From Thermoplasmata archaeon (GTDB lineage Archaea; Thermoplasmatota; Thermoplasmata; Lutacidiplasmatales; UBA184), in contig JAKIVS010000011.1 of the NCBI GenBank assembly GCA_022750435.1, positions 1 to 64,000 on the forward strand: a stretch of DNA of 64,000 nucleotides. The letters run 5' to 3'. The translations under genes were made by a program, and so were the position numbers. The notes under the pieces are model-generated. The model was not told the origin of the DNA. It saw only the letters and a list, made by a program, of their open reading frames with translations, and did no database searches. The first letter of the stretch is position 1. Each line of letters opens with the position of its first letter. Shown here one piece after another: positions 32,234-40,381 of this stretch.

Positions 32234-33118
32234 CTACGGGTGGTAGGTGTACGCGATGGTCGATATCCCGAGCAGTTCGTTCGAGTTCGCTACGGTCAGA
32301 ACGATCGAGTAGGTGTACACGTTCCCGAACCCCGTCGATACGAACGGTGCAATCACCTGCTCGCCGCTCGCGTTCCACATCTCGCTGGAGCCGCTCGTAG
32401 TGTTGGTGATCGTCCAGTTCCACGAGGTGAGGGTGCCGTTCCCGGCTTGGAACGAATGGGAACCGTCAAGCACGGGGACGTTTACGAATCCCGTCGAGGA
32501 CCCGCCCCCGCTGAACTCCGCGATCGTGCCGACCACAGGGACTGCCGTCGGGGGCAGGAACACCGTCGTGAACGTGTTCTGGAGGACGGTGAATATCCCG
32601 ATCTGGACGAACTCATCGGTCGGGAAGTTGAGGCTGGTGGAGAAGAACGAGTAGCCGCACGGACCCGTCGAACTCGGGTTCGTGTTGACGGTGACCTCGA
32701 CCTCGGCGAACGGCGTGAGGTTCAGCCCCGAAGTGCTGCTAAAACTACAGTTCGTCGGACCTGCTGTCGGGGCGAGGGGAGTGACTGCGAAGAACCGGAG
32801 GGGATTGCCGTTGATGGAAATCGAAGTTATGGACGACGGATTCACGAATTCGCTGGCGAGAATGAAGGAGAAGTTTGCCAGTTTGGAGGCGTTCGCGCCG
32901 GACTGGGGATTCACCTGTGCGAGGTTGAGCACCTTCAGGGACTCTAGGCTCCGTTGCTGCGCCTCGGCCTGCTGGGCCTGCAGTTGCTTTTGGTAGGAGG
33001 CGATGAACGCCGCGAGGGCGATCGACGCGGCGACCACGATCAGAATCAGCATCAGCGTGCCGACGACCTCAGCGATGCCGCGGGCATTGCGGACCCGGGA
33101 GCGATTCCGCCGGAGCAC
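32234..33118 (-). CDS. Archaeal type IV pilin-like protein with large ectodomain
   Basis: The 294-aa protein begins with a basic stretch (RRNRSRVRNARG) and then IAEVVGTLMLILIVVAASIALAAFI, a class III signal and pilin helix. A Gln/Ala-rich heptad-like helix (YQKQLQAQQAEAQQRSLESL, about 42-62) follows, then a beta-rich Ser/Thr/Asn-rich domain. Near residue 215 is a PKD/Ig-like stretch (FQAGNGTLTSWNWTI). It converges with the second platform gene and is likely another subunit or minor pilin of the same filament. The start is GTG at 33118, about 31 nt after a TATA-like element with a CCGGAGTCT motif just above it. Confidence 0.85.
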   Translation of the reverse strand: MLRRNRSRVRNARGIAEVVGTLMLILIVVAASIALAAFIASYQKQLQAQQAEAQQRSLESLKVLNLAQVNPQSGANASKLANFSFILASEFVNPSSITSISINGNPLRFFAVTPLAPTAGPTNCSFSSTSGLNLTPFAEVEVTVNTNPSSTGPCGYSFFSTSLNFPTDEFVQIGIFTVLQNTFTTVFLPPTAVPVVGTIAEFSGGGSSTGFVNVPVLDGSHSFQAGNGTLTSWNWTITNTTSGSSEMWNASGEQVIAPFVSTGFGNVYTYSIVLTVANSNELLGISTIAYTYHP

Positions 33119-33143
33119 GTCCTCGGAGCCGGGGGCGGCCGCT

Positions 33144-33169
33144 TAGACCTATCCTACGAAGACTCCGGT
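33144..33169 (-). promoter_or_regulatory. Promoter of the second pilin with CCGGAGTCT motif
   Basis: On the minus strand CCGGAGTCT (33161-33169) is followed by a TATA-like GGATAGGTCTAA (33144-33155) about 31 nt before the GTG. The order motif-then-TATA matches that of the pst promoter, on the same strand. Confidence 0.45.
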
Positions 33170-33234
33170 GCTTACCGAAGTTCGCCGGACACTCCCTATG
33201 GCATCGTTAAGGGACAACCCCCGTCATTATCTTC

Positions 33235-33864
33235 ATGGGCCTCCCCGTCGATATTCCGGGTCTCAATACTATCCTCCCGGAGGTCCCGGACGGGAAGGTG
33301 GCGATCGTCGAGGGGGGCACCGACGGGGCCAAGGGCTACTTCGCCCGCCGCATCGCCAAGTCCGCGCTCCGCCTGGGCCGCCCCGTCACGTACCTCACGT
33401 CCCGGGACGGGCCGGAAGTCTCGATGGACCTCCAGAACGGCGGGGGGGACGCGCCGGTCCGTTCGGGACTTCTCCGCGTCGAGGAACTCGATTCCATCGC
33501 CAACAACGATGGGCTCCACCCCTCGGGCGGTCTGCTCGCCATCGATTCGTTCTCCTTCCTCACGCTCGACCTTCCGCTCATCAAGCTCGCCGAGATGATG
33601 CGGGGACTCCACACCACGTGCGCCCGGACGGGCCTCGCCGTCATCCTGGCGACGGACCGGGGGATGTTCGACCCCCGTGCGGAGGCGATCACGATCCATC
33701 TCTCGGACGGCCTCATCCAGTTCCACAGCAAGGAGGGCCCCGAAGGGGTCGTCCGCTACCTGCGCGTCCCGAAGTGGTCCTCGGGAACCGTCACCGACCG
33801 GAACATTTACTACGAATTCGATGGGACCAAAATGGTTATCGACTTGCGTCGCCGGGTGCTGTAG
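33235..33864 (+). CDS. KaiC/ArlH-like RecA-fold protein with degenerate P-loop
   Basis: The 209-aa protein has the RecA/KaiC opening PGLNTILPEVPDGKVAIVEGG. The Walker A equivalent reads GGTDGAKGYF, in which the Ser/Thr after Lys is replaced by Gly. Walker B is GGLLAIDSFSFL (Asp about 103), and the TYLTSRDGPEVS segment follows the first strand. In this position next to a pilus ATPase and platform proteins, the expected homologue is ArlH/FlaH, the ATP-binding partner of the motor. Loss of the Mg-coordinating hydroxyl suggests ATP is bound weakly or not hydrolysed. GTTAAG at about 33206 is at leaderless distance from the ATG. The gene is separated by 15 nt from the next ATPase. Confidence 0.75.
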   Translation: MGLPVDIPGLNTILPEVPDGKVAIVEGGTDGAKGYFARRIAKSALRLGRPVTYLTSRDGPEVSMDLQNGGGDAPVRSGLLRVEELDSIANNDGLHPSGGLLAIDSFSFLTLDLPLIKLAEMMRGLHTTCARTGLAVILATDRGMFDPRAEAITIHLSDGLIQFHSKEGPEGVVRYLRVPKWSSGTVTDRNIYYEFDGTKMVIDLRRRVL

Positions 33865-33879
33865 GGCGGGGGAGGACCA

Positions 33880-35004
33880 GTGCCAGCCCCGTCGTACGAG
33901 CGGTACGGACTGACCGGAAACCCGTTCCGGGATCTTTCGAGCGAAAGCCTGAGCGACGTGGAGTTGTTCCACGTCAACCTCGACCTCGACCGGGCCCTCG
34001 AGGCGATCCGGGAGGAGGTGTTCTCGAAGGAGAACCGGGCCGTCGTGGCTCTCGTGGGGCTCCACGGCGCGGGCAAGACGGAGCGACTTCTCCTGACCGC
34101 GTCGGAGGCACGCGCGCGGAAAGCGTTCGTCGTCTACTACGACATGACGGCCAAGACGACGTGGGCGATGAGGGGTCTCGCCGAGACGTTCGTCAAATCG
34201 GCGAACTTCGGTGGCTTCAAGCAACTATTCTCGGCCCCCAAGTGGTACCGCGAGGTCTCCGCGCTGACCAAGATCAAGGACAAGGGGTACGACCCCGTCC
34301 GATGCGGGCGGGTCCTCGGGGAGGCGTTGAACGCGAACGCCCCGGCGGTCCTGCTCCTCAACGATCTCCACAACGTGACCGCGGCCAAGGAGCTCGCGGG
34401 GTTCACGAAGGCGCTTCAGGAGCTGATCGACGTGATCAAGCCCGGCGTGTTGGTCATGTTCGGCGCCTTCCCGGCCTTCATGCTCCAGCTGGCCCGGGAG
34501 CAGCCCCCTCTCATGGGACGGCTCAACCGGACGGTCGTCCTCCCACGGTTCAACGCCGACGAGGCCGCGCTCATGGTGGCGAAGAAGCTCCTCGCGAAGC
34601 GTCTCGTCGAGGGGCTCGACCCACTCTATCCGTTCGACCGCGAAGCCATCGCGAAGCTGAACGAGACCGCCTACGGCAATCCTCGCCGCGTCCTGGAACT
34701 CGCCGACGCCGCCCTCGAGTATGCAGCAACCCATCGGTCCTACCGGATCGACACCGAGGTCCTCCGGAACGCGTTCGTCGAACGGAAAGTCAAGGAGATC
34801 GACCGGATCATGGACACCAGCTTCGAGTGGTCCGAGGACAGCCTCCTCGAGGACCCGGGCCGCGGCGGGGCGCGCGGCGGCTCGACGGCCCCCCGAGGAG
34901 GAATCGCGCACGCGGTCACGGCGGACGACGATGCGCCGGTCCCCGCTGCGGCGGACCGAGGCCCAACCCCCACGCCTCGGGGGACCGCGAGCGCCGATCG
35001 GTGA
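33880..35004 (+). CDS. AAA+ ATPase, ExeA/ORC-like
   Basis: The 374-aa protein starts with the YGLTGNPFRD signature seen in ExeA and archaeal Orc/STAND-type ATPases. Walker A is GLHGAGKTE (about 59-67), Walker B is AVLLLNDLHN (about 160-169), and sensor 1-like FGAFPAF and sensor 2-like GNPRRVLELADA follow. The last 60 residues are a disordered Pro/Gly/Ala tail. Start GTG 33880. Position after the KaiC/ArlH-like gene suggests a role with the pilus system, for example assembly or regulation, but this is inference; it could equally be an independent ATPase. Confidence 0.8.
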   Translation: MPAPSYERYGLTGNPFRDLSSESLSDVELFHVNLDLDRALEAIREEVFSKENRAVVALVGLHGAGKTERLLLTASEARARKAFVVYYDMTAKTTWAMRGLAETFVKSANFGGFKQLFSAPKWYREVSALTKIKDKGYDPVRCGRVLGEALNANAPAVLLLNDLHNVTAAKELAGFTKALQELIDVIKPGVLVMFGAFPAFMLQLAREQPPLMGRLNRTVVLPRFNADEAALMVAKKLLAKRLVEGLDPLYPFDREAIAKLNETAYGNPRRVLELADAALEYAATHRSYRIDTEVLRNAFVERKVKEIDRIMDTSFEWSEDSLLEDPGRGGARGGSTAPRGGIAHAVTADDDAPVPAAADRGPTPTPRGTASADR

Positions 35005-35125
35005 ACCGCCTTTGGCCCTTCGTCGCCACCACCTCCGGAATCACCGTTCCCCTACGGAAACGTTCGACTGGAGCGGACGGCTCGGCGAGGATTGATTAGC
35101 CCGGCCCAATTCGCGCGCGACGCTC

Positions 35126-35713
35126 ATGTCGTTCTCCGTCGCAGATTCTCGGCTCAGCGGCGGTCGACTCGCCGCGGCGGGTAGGGTTGGCCCCGACGAG
35201 GGTCCGAAGGACTCCCTCGATTCGGCGATGCCGGAGCCCGTTTCGCACCTGCCCGCGCGGGCGACACCGGCCCGGAAGAGCCCGATGTACCTCGCGGTCG
35301 TCGTGGTCGTCGCGGTGCTCGTCATTGCCGGGGTCCTCGTAGTCTTCGTGGCCCCGCACCTCGAGCACCACCCGTCGTCGAACGGGCTCATCCTGGTCGC
35401 GGCCGGCCACTCCTACGATGTCTTCGCCGCGCAGGACGCGGACGTCTCCTTCACGCTGAACGCGACGACGACTCTGAGCGGGGCGTTCACGACGACCTAC
35501 GGAATCACGGTCTTCGTGCTTGACACGGTCCAGTACGGCGCCTACGTGCACACCGGGCACGTCAACAGCTCGCAGTGGGCCTCGGGTGAGGTCAGCTCCG
35601 GCACGATTTCCGACCAGCTCCCCGCCGGATCGTGGAACCTCGCGTTCATCGACACGAATGTTCAGGCGACGTCGGTCTACATTTCGTCCCCAATCACGCT
35701 GACGCCGGGCTGA
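35126..35713 (+). CDS. Membrane-anchored surface protein, 195 aa
   Basis: Family not recognised. A cytoplasmic N-terminus of about 52 residues (Pro/Arg-rich) is followed by one helix (about 53-76, MYLAVVVVVAVLVIAGVLVVFV). A compact beta-rich ectodomain (about 85-190) follows, alternating hydrophobic and Thr/Ser residues and ending SPITLTPG. A TATA-like ATTGATTA about 31 nt upstream supports the ATG at 35126. It sits between the AAA+ ATPase and PhoU, so it may belong to the same surface apparatus. Confidence 0.7.
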   Translation: MSFSVADSRLSGGRLAAAGRVGPDEGPKDSLDSAMPEPVSHLPARATPARKSPMYLAVVVVVAVLVIAGVLVVFVAPHLEHHPSSNGLILVAAGHSYDVFAAQDADVSFTLNATTTLSGAFTTTYGITVFVLDTVQYGAYVHTGHVNSSQWASGEVSSGTISDQLPAGSWNLAFIDTNVQATSVYISSPITLTPG

Positions 35714-35763
35714 CCGAGTGGATGGGGCCCGGGCCTCCGGCTCGGACGGTCTCGACCCGAGCC

Positions 35764-36810
35764 TCAGGCCGCGGCGCCTGGCGTACGCTTGGCCTTATCG
35801 GGATCGCCGACCACGGCCATGTTGATGCCCTGCTCCGCAATATCGGCCGCATAGCGGGCCGTCCGTCCGAGGCTATCGACCACGGCCCCGAGCGCCAGTA
35901 GTTCCTCGCCCTTCTTCATCGCCACGTGGTGGGAGAGCTGGTCGATGAGCTTCTGGTGGTCGGTCTGACGGTCAATCGCCTCGTTCGCGGCTTCGAGATC
36001 CTTCGCGATGAGGGCCCCGAAGGCGCGGTCGAGGATCTGCACCGCCGACGCGTTCGCCTCCTCGATCTCCTTCATCAACTTCGGGTCGACGCCCTTGCCC
36101 TGGCCGAGGATCGCGATGGTACTGGCGATTCGCTCCGCATGGTCGCCGATTCGTTCGAGCAACTTGGCGACCAGGCAGTGGCCCTGGATCTGGGCGGCCT
36201 GCGCCCGGCCGTCGAGGTCAGAGCTGAACGGGTGGGGGCCGTGGTACTGCTTCGCGACCATCCAGTAGAGTCGGTCGACGTCCTGGTCCCGCTGGACGAC
36301 GTCGTGGGCGAGCGAAGGCGCCTGGGTCTTCAGGGCGAGGATGGCGTCCTCGAGCATCGCGCGGACGATGAGATGCATGCGGCGCAGGCATTTCTCGGAA
36401 TTGAGCTCCGACGTGTCCGAGAGATCCTGGATGACCAGGGCGGTCCGGGTCTCTTCGATCACCTCCGGTCCAATGACCAGGTGGCAGAACTCCCGGGCGA
36501 CCCGGCGGACGAACGGCCCGCGAGGCGGGTGGAAACGGATCTCAATGAGACCGAAGCCGGAGATGTAGGCGCCGATCAGCTTTCGGAGAAGATGGTCCCG
36601 AGTGTCCTCGCCCCGTTCATCGAACACCTTGCGGATGACGGCCGGCTTTTCGTGCGGCTGGCGTCGAACCGACACCGAGCCGTCAACCTCCGTCTCGACA
36701 AAGATCGTGTCGCCCGCCTTGAGGCCCGAGCTGTGCACCCAGCGTTTGGGGAGCGAAACGAGGTACGTCGAGCCGCCGGCCAGCTGCAACTTGCGACCTT
36801 CGAGCGGCAT
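35764..36810 (-). CDS. phoU: AbrB-PhoU phosphate regulator
   Basis: The 348-aa protein begins with an AbrB/SpoVT DNA-binding swapped-hairpin domain (residues 1-50, LQLAGGSTYLVSLPKRWVHSSGLKAGD) followed by two PhoU three-helix bundles (about 130-330). The helices carry metal-site-type acidic patterns, such as RIGDHAERIASTI and DSLGRTARYAADIAEQ. Archaeal proteins of this form combine the PhoU sensor of the Pst transporter with direct DNA binding. It is therefore the best candidate regulator of the pst/pilus cluster. The start is the ATG at 36810; a TTG ten codons earlier is possible. Confidence 0.93.
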   Translation of the reverse strand: MPLEGRKLQLAGGSTYLVSLPKRWVHSSGLKAGDTIFVETEVDGSVSVRRQPHEKPAVIRKVFDERGEDTRDHLLRKLIGAYISGFGLIEIRFHPPRGPFVRRVAREFCHLVIGPEVIEETRTALVIQDLSDTSELNSEKCLRRMHLIVRAMLEDAILALKTQAPSLAHDVVQRDQDVDRLYWMVAKQYHGPHPFSSDLDGRAQAAQIQGHCLVAKLLERIGDHAERIASTIAILGQGKGVDPKLMKEIEEANASAVQILDRAFGALIAKDLEAANEAIDRQTDHQKLIDQLSHHVAMKKGEELLALGAVVDSLGRTARYAADIAEQGINMAVVGDPDKAKRTPGAAA

Positions 36811-36850
36811 CGTACGGTTCCGATGGTCCGTAGTTGTCAAGCGGCTTAAG

Positions 36851-36873
36851 GATTTTTTACGGTGAGTATATAG
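36851..36873 (-). promoter_or_regulatory. AT-rich promoter of phoU
   Basis: Two candidate elements on the minus strand, CTATATAC (36866-36873) and GTAAAAAATC (36851-36860), lie 60 and 45 nt before the ATG at 36810. Either gives a short leader of about 18-34 nt. Confidence 0.5.
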
Positions 36874-36975
36874 AAACAGGCACCCCTACGAACTGAGCGG
36901 TTGTCTCGATGGCGACCCCGTCGGCGGACGAGGGCTCCCAGGCGGTCGATGGGTTAATTTGCCCGTTCGGCGGAG

Positions 36976-38163
36976 ATGGTCCCGGAGCGCCCGCGCGGCA
37001 CCCTCCGGGAGAGAGTCCTGACCGCCATCGCTCGCCGGGATCGTGTCGAACCCGCCGCCGACGCCGAGACTGTGGTGCCCTCGGAGAAGGTGGCGAGCTC
37101 GCTGACCGTTGCTTCCGAGGCGCCCTACTGTGCCGAGACCCCGCTCGGCGAGCTCAACTCCTGGATCACGCCGACGGAACGGTTCTTCGTTCGAAGCCAC
37201 TTCGCCGTCCCGGAGGTCGACGTCTCCACGTGGCGGCTCGTGGTCGACGGCGAAGTCGACCATCCCCTTTCCATTTCGTTCGACGAACTTCGCCGGGAGA
37301 CCGTCCGAACCGTCGTCACGACGATGGAGTGTGCCGGCAACAGTCGAAGTTCCGTGTACCCGCCCGCCCAGGGCGTCCGTTGGCGACACGGCGCGCTCGG
37401 GACGGCCCAGTGGACCGGAGTTTCCCTGTGGGACGTTCTTCAGCGGGCGGACATCCGGCCCTCCGCCATCGAGGCGGTCTTCGAGGGGGCCGACCACGGA
37501 CGGGAGCCCGGAGTCCCGGAAGAGCTCGTCTACGCGATGAGCGTCCCCGTGGTCAAGGCCGAGCATCCCGACACCCTGCTCGCGTTCGCGATGAACGGCG
37601 CGCCGCTCACGGCGGCCCACGGGTTCCCGGTTCGGGTCATTGTCCCCGGCTGGTACGGGATGGCGTCGGTCAAGTGGGTCACCCGAATCTCCCTGATCGA
37701 CCACTCCTTCCGCGGCTACTACCGGACCAAGCCGTACACGTTCATCCACGAGGGGGACGACCCGAACGTGCTTCGAAAGCCGGTCACCTCCCTCCAGGTG
37801 AAGTCGGTGATCACCTCCCCCACCGAGGGAGCGACGATCCGGCCCGGCCGGCTCGTCGTGTGCGGCGCCGCATGGTCGGGGGACGCCGCCATCGCGGGCG
37901 TCGAGGTCTCCGTGGGCCTCTCCGCCGACGGGAAGGGCACGGCCCACTGGCGACCCGCCACGCTGCTCGGACCCACCGCCCCCCACGCCTGGGTGCGCTG
38001 GGAGATTGCCATTGACTTCGAGCGGCCGGGCTACTTTGTTCTGCGAACCCGGGCGACGGACGAGCGGGGCGACACGCAACCGATGCGGGCCGACTGGAAC
38101 TTCCGGGGTGTGGCCAACAATTCGATCCACGCGGTCCCGCTCATCGTCCGACGCGACGCGTAG
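36976..38163 (+). CDS. Sulfite oxidase-like molybdopterin enzyme
   Basis: The 395-aa protein has the sulfite oxidase family molybdopterin domain (about 50-270) with the Mo-ligand cysteine Cys119 in TTMECAGNSRS. Cofactor-binding segments include GVRWRHGALGTAQWTGV and AAHGFPVRVIVPGWYG. A C-terminal Ig-like dimerisation domain (about 285-390) follows. There is no Tat or Sec signal, so it appears cytoplasmic, unlike many bacterial YedY/SorA proteins. It has no heme domain. Oxidation of sulfite or a related sulfur compound is the likely role. The ATG at 36976 lies about 20 nt after a TTAATTT element, a little close for a TATA box. Confidence 0.9.
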   Translation: MVPERPRGTLRERVLTAIARRDRVEPAADAETVVPSEKVASSLTVASEAPYCAETPLGELNSWITPTERFFVRSHFAVPEVDVSTWRLVVDGEVDHPLSISFDELRRETVRTVVTTMECAGNSRSSVYPPAQGVRWRHGALGTAQWTGVSLWDVLQRADIRPSAIEAVFEGADHGREPGVPEELVYAMSVPVVKAEHPDTLLAFAMNGAPLTAAHGFPVRVIVPGWYGMASVKWVTRISLIDHSFRGYYRTKPYTFIHEGDDPNVLRKPVTSLQVKSVITSPTEGATIRPGRLVVCGAAWSGDAAIAGVEVSVGLSADGKGTAHWRPATLLGPTAPHAWVRWEIAIDFERPGYFVLRTRATDERGDTQPMRADWNFRGVANNSIHAVPLIVRRDA

Positions 38164-38212
38164 CGCTGGGCCGGGCGGCCAACGACCGCCGGTTTCCGTC
38201 GAAAACGAACGG

Positions 38213-38220
38213 CTAAATAC
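38213..38220 (+). promoter_or_regulatory. TATA element of the ammonium transporter gene
   Basis: CTAAATAC lies about 79 nt before the GTG at 38295, implying a leader of about 53 nt. Confidence 0.5.
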
Positions 38221-38294
38221 CTTCCGAGAGGGAATTCACGACTGGCGAGTCGGGACCCAATGGCGGTGGCGTTCGGCAGACGACAGGGGCCACC

Positions 38295-39590
38295 GTGATT
38301 GGCGACCCGATCAACAATCTCTGGGTCGTCCTCGCCGCGCTGCTCGTCTTCACCATGACCATTTCCGTCGGCCTCCTCGAGGTCGGCGAGCTCGGCGAAG
38401 CGCTCTACGCGAGCCTGATGAAGACGGTCCTGATGACCTCCATCGGCCTCTTCGTCATGGCCATCGTCGGGTTCAACACGGCGTTCGCGCCGACGCTCGG
38501 CGGGGTCATCGGGAACCCGCTGTACCGTCCCGGCCTTTTCCTCGGCAGCTTCGCCGCGAGTCCCGCAACCGCCCCTGGTACTGTCTGGTGGTCGATGGGG
38601 CCGAACTGGTTCGGCACCGGGCTCGACACCGGGACGTACTTTCTGTTCGAGACCGCGTTCGCGGCCGTCACGCTCGCGCTGGTCGGCGTCGTCGTCCTGC
38701 GCAAGATGAAGCCGATCGCGCTCGCCGCCTACTCCGTCGTCTACTTCGCGATCATTTGGAACCTCCCCGCCGCCTGGATCTGGAACCCGTCGGGCTGGCT
38801 CGCAAAGCTCGGGATGGTCGACTTTGCGGGCGGGCTCGTCGTCCACGGCGCCGCCGGCGCGGCCGGACTCGGGCTCCTCTACCAGTTTTGGCGGGAAGAG
38901 AAAGCGAAGGGGCTTACCGAGAGTCCCCAGGTCCCCGTCCGGGTCTCTCCTGGCTGGCTCACCCTCGGGATCCTCCTACTCTGGGTCGGCTGGTTCGGGT
39001 TCAACCCGGGCAGTGTGCTCGCCTTCAACGATCAGACCACGGTCGTCGTGATCACCACGTTCCTCGCCGCGGCCTCGGCCATGGTCTCGACGCTCGCGCT
39101 GCGGCACATCCTCCACGCGCAAACGCCGAGCCTGCTCGATGCGGTCAACGGAATCCTGATGGGTCTGATCGTGATTACCCCCGTCGCCGGCTTCGTCAGC
39201 CCGTTCAGCGCGATGGTCCTCGGCCTGCTCAGCGGACCGATCTTCCTGGTCGGGGAGCAGTACTTCGCGAAGTGGAAGTGGCTCTCGGATCCCGTCGGCC
39301 TGCTTCCCGGCCACCTCGTTGGCGGGCTCTTCGGCGTCGTCATGATCGCCTTCTTCGCCCAACCCGCCTACTCGGGCGCCCTCCCCTCGGTTGCAAGCCT
39401 GCCGACCCTGCCCGCCGGGCTCCTGTTCGGCGGCGGCACGGCGGCCCTCCACCAGCTCGGGATCGAGATGTTCGGTATCGTGGTCGTCATGGTCACAATC
39501 TTCGTTCTCTCCTTCGTCACCGCGTGGATCCTGGCGCGGATGTTCGGTGGGATTACCACCGACTACCGGAAGGAAGGGATCCTTCCGTAA
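38295..39590 (+). CDS. amt: Ammonium transporter, Amt family
   Basis: Trimeric ammonium channel, 431 aa with eleven predicted helices. Both pore histidines are visible: His184 in GGLVVHGAAGAAGL and the second in GGTAALHQLGIEMFG. The conserved WNPSGWL segment is present, and FGGITTDYRKEGILP at the C-terminus is the cytoplasmic region that contacts PII proteins. No glnK/PII gene is adjacent, unlike the common amt-glnK pairing. The start is a GTG with a short leader. Confidence 0.95.
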   Translation: MIGDPINNLWVVLAALLVFTMTISVGLLEVGELGEALYASLMKTVLMTSIGLFVMAIVGFNTAFAPTLGGVIGNPLYRPGLFLGSFAASPATAPGTVWWSMGPNWFGTGLDTGTYFLFETAFAAVTLALVGVVVLRKMKPIALAAYSVVYFAIIWNLPAAWIWNPSGWLAKLGMVDFAGGLVVHGAAGAAGLGLLYQFWREEKAKGLTESPQVPVRVSPGWLTLGILLLWVGWFGFNPGSVLAFNDQTTVVVITTFLAAASAMVSTLALRHILHAQTPSLLDAVNGILMGLIVITPVAGFVSPFSAMVLGLLSGPIFLVGEQYFAKWKWLSDPVGLLPGHLVGGLFGVVMIAFFAQPAYSGALPSVASLPTLPAGLLFGGGTAALHQLGIEMFGIVVVMVTIFVLSFVTAWILARMFGGITTDYRKEGILP

Positions 39591-39606
39591 CCGGCGCGAC
39601 CGGCGG

Positions 39607-39615
39607 TCATATACC
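39607..39615 (+). promoter_or_regulatory. TATA element of the second VOC gene
   Basis: TCATATACC is centred about 26 nt before the ATG at 39637, the classical distance for a leaderless message. Confidence 0.6.
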
Positions 39616-39636
39616 GGTGCCGCGGTCGGCGTGTCG

Positions 39637-40077
39637 ATGTACCTGAGCTACGTCGGCCTTCGTGTCCGCGACCTCGCCCGGTCCGTCCGGTTCTACACCG
39701 AGGCGTTCGGGCTCGTCCTGACCGAACCCGGCGAGCTCGAGCGGGTTCCCCCCAACACGGCCTGGGCGATCCTGCTCCGCGACCCGCGCTCGGGGCAGCG
39801 GATCGAGCTCAACTTCTACCCCCCAGGAAGCCCGTATTCGGTGCCGTACGCCTCCGGGGAAGAACTCGACCACGTGGCGTTCCGCGTCGACGACTTGGAG
39901 GAGACCCTCGCCCGACTCGCGGCCCTCGGGCATCCGGCCGAACGGATGGCCCATTATGAGGGGCCGATGAAGTCCACGCCCAACTTCCGCATGGCGTACG
40001 TCCGGGATCCGGACGGCATCCAATTGGAACTGTTCGACGCTCCCGGCCCGAAGGAGTTCTCGCCGGACAAGTACTGA
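39637..40077 (+). CDS. VOC-family protein (glyoxalase-like), second copy
   Basis: The 146-aa protein has the same vicinal-oxygen-chelate architecture as 20351-20770. It opens LSYVGLRVRDLARSVRFYTEAFG and has the Glu ligand in QRIELNFYPPG, the His in ELDHVAFRVDDL and the C-terminal Glu in PDGIQLELFD, which together look like a complete metal site. It is closer to lactoylglutathione lyase or methylmalonyl-CoA epimerase-like members than the first copy, but the substrate is open. The start is ATG 39637; a GTG two codons earlier is possible but lies too near the TATA element. Confidence 0.88.
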   Translation: MYLSYVGLRVRDLARSVRFYTEAFGLVLTEPGELERVPPNTAWAILLRDPRSGQRIELNFYPPGSPYSVPYASGEELDHVAFRVDDLEETLARLAALGHPAERMAHYEGPMKSTPNFRMAYVRDPDGIQLELFDAPGPKEFSPDKY

Positions 40078-40107
40078 CCCCTCGCGGGTCCGACCTCAAC
40101 TCCGGAC

Positions 40108-40115
40108 CGTTATCC
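40108..40115 (+). promoter_or_regulatory. TATA-like element of the zinc-finger gene
   Basis: CGTTATCC is centred about 26 nt before the ATG at 40138. Confidence 0.45.
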
Positions 40116-40137
40116 CACGGGAGCGTGTCGGGGTCTC

Positions 40138-40350
40138 ATGACGGAGCAACCGACCGGGGAGATCAACTGCCAGGTCTGTGGGGTCGGCCTGTCGAACGCG
40201 CTCGAGCTCGAGGAGCACATGGAAGTGCACGCCGAGCAGCGCGCCGAGGGGGAGCCGCTCCAGAGCTGGCACGCGTGCATGTTCTGCGGGAAGAAGTTCG
40301 CGGCCCCGGAAGAGCTCCGGAACCACCACCGGACGGCGCACTCCAAGTAG
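40138..40350 (+). CDS. C2H2 zinc-finger mini-protein
   Basis: A 70-aa protein with two classical C2H2 fingers. The first is Cys11-x2-Cys14-x12-His27-x3-His31. The second is Cys47-x2-Cys50-x12-His63-x4-His68, with Phe54 and Leu60 in the usual hydrophobic positions. The linker is acidic. Small C2H2 proteins occur in archaea as DNA-binding or protein-binding regulators. The TATA element at leaderless distance supports the ATG. Targets are unknown. Confidence 0.85.
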   Translation: MTEQPTGEINCQVCGVGLSNALELEEHMEVHAEQRAEGEPLQSWHACMFCGKKFAAPEELRNHHRTAHSK

Positions 40351-40381
40351 GAGCGCGCGGCGCCGGGGGGTCGGCCCGCCG

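Noticed and set aside
36909-38015. Alternative frame overlapping the sulfite-oxidase-like gene
   Set aside because: Arg/Pro/Gly-rich translation; the 36976 frame holds the molybdenum-ligand cysteine motif.
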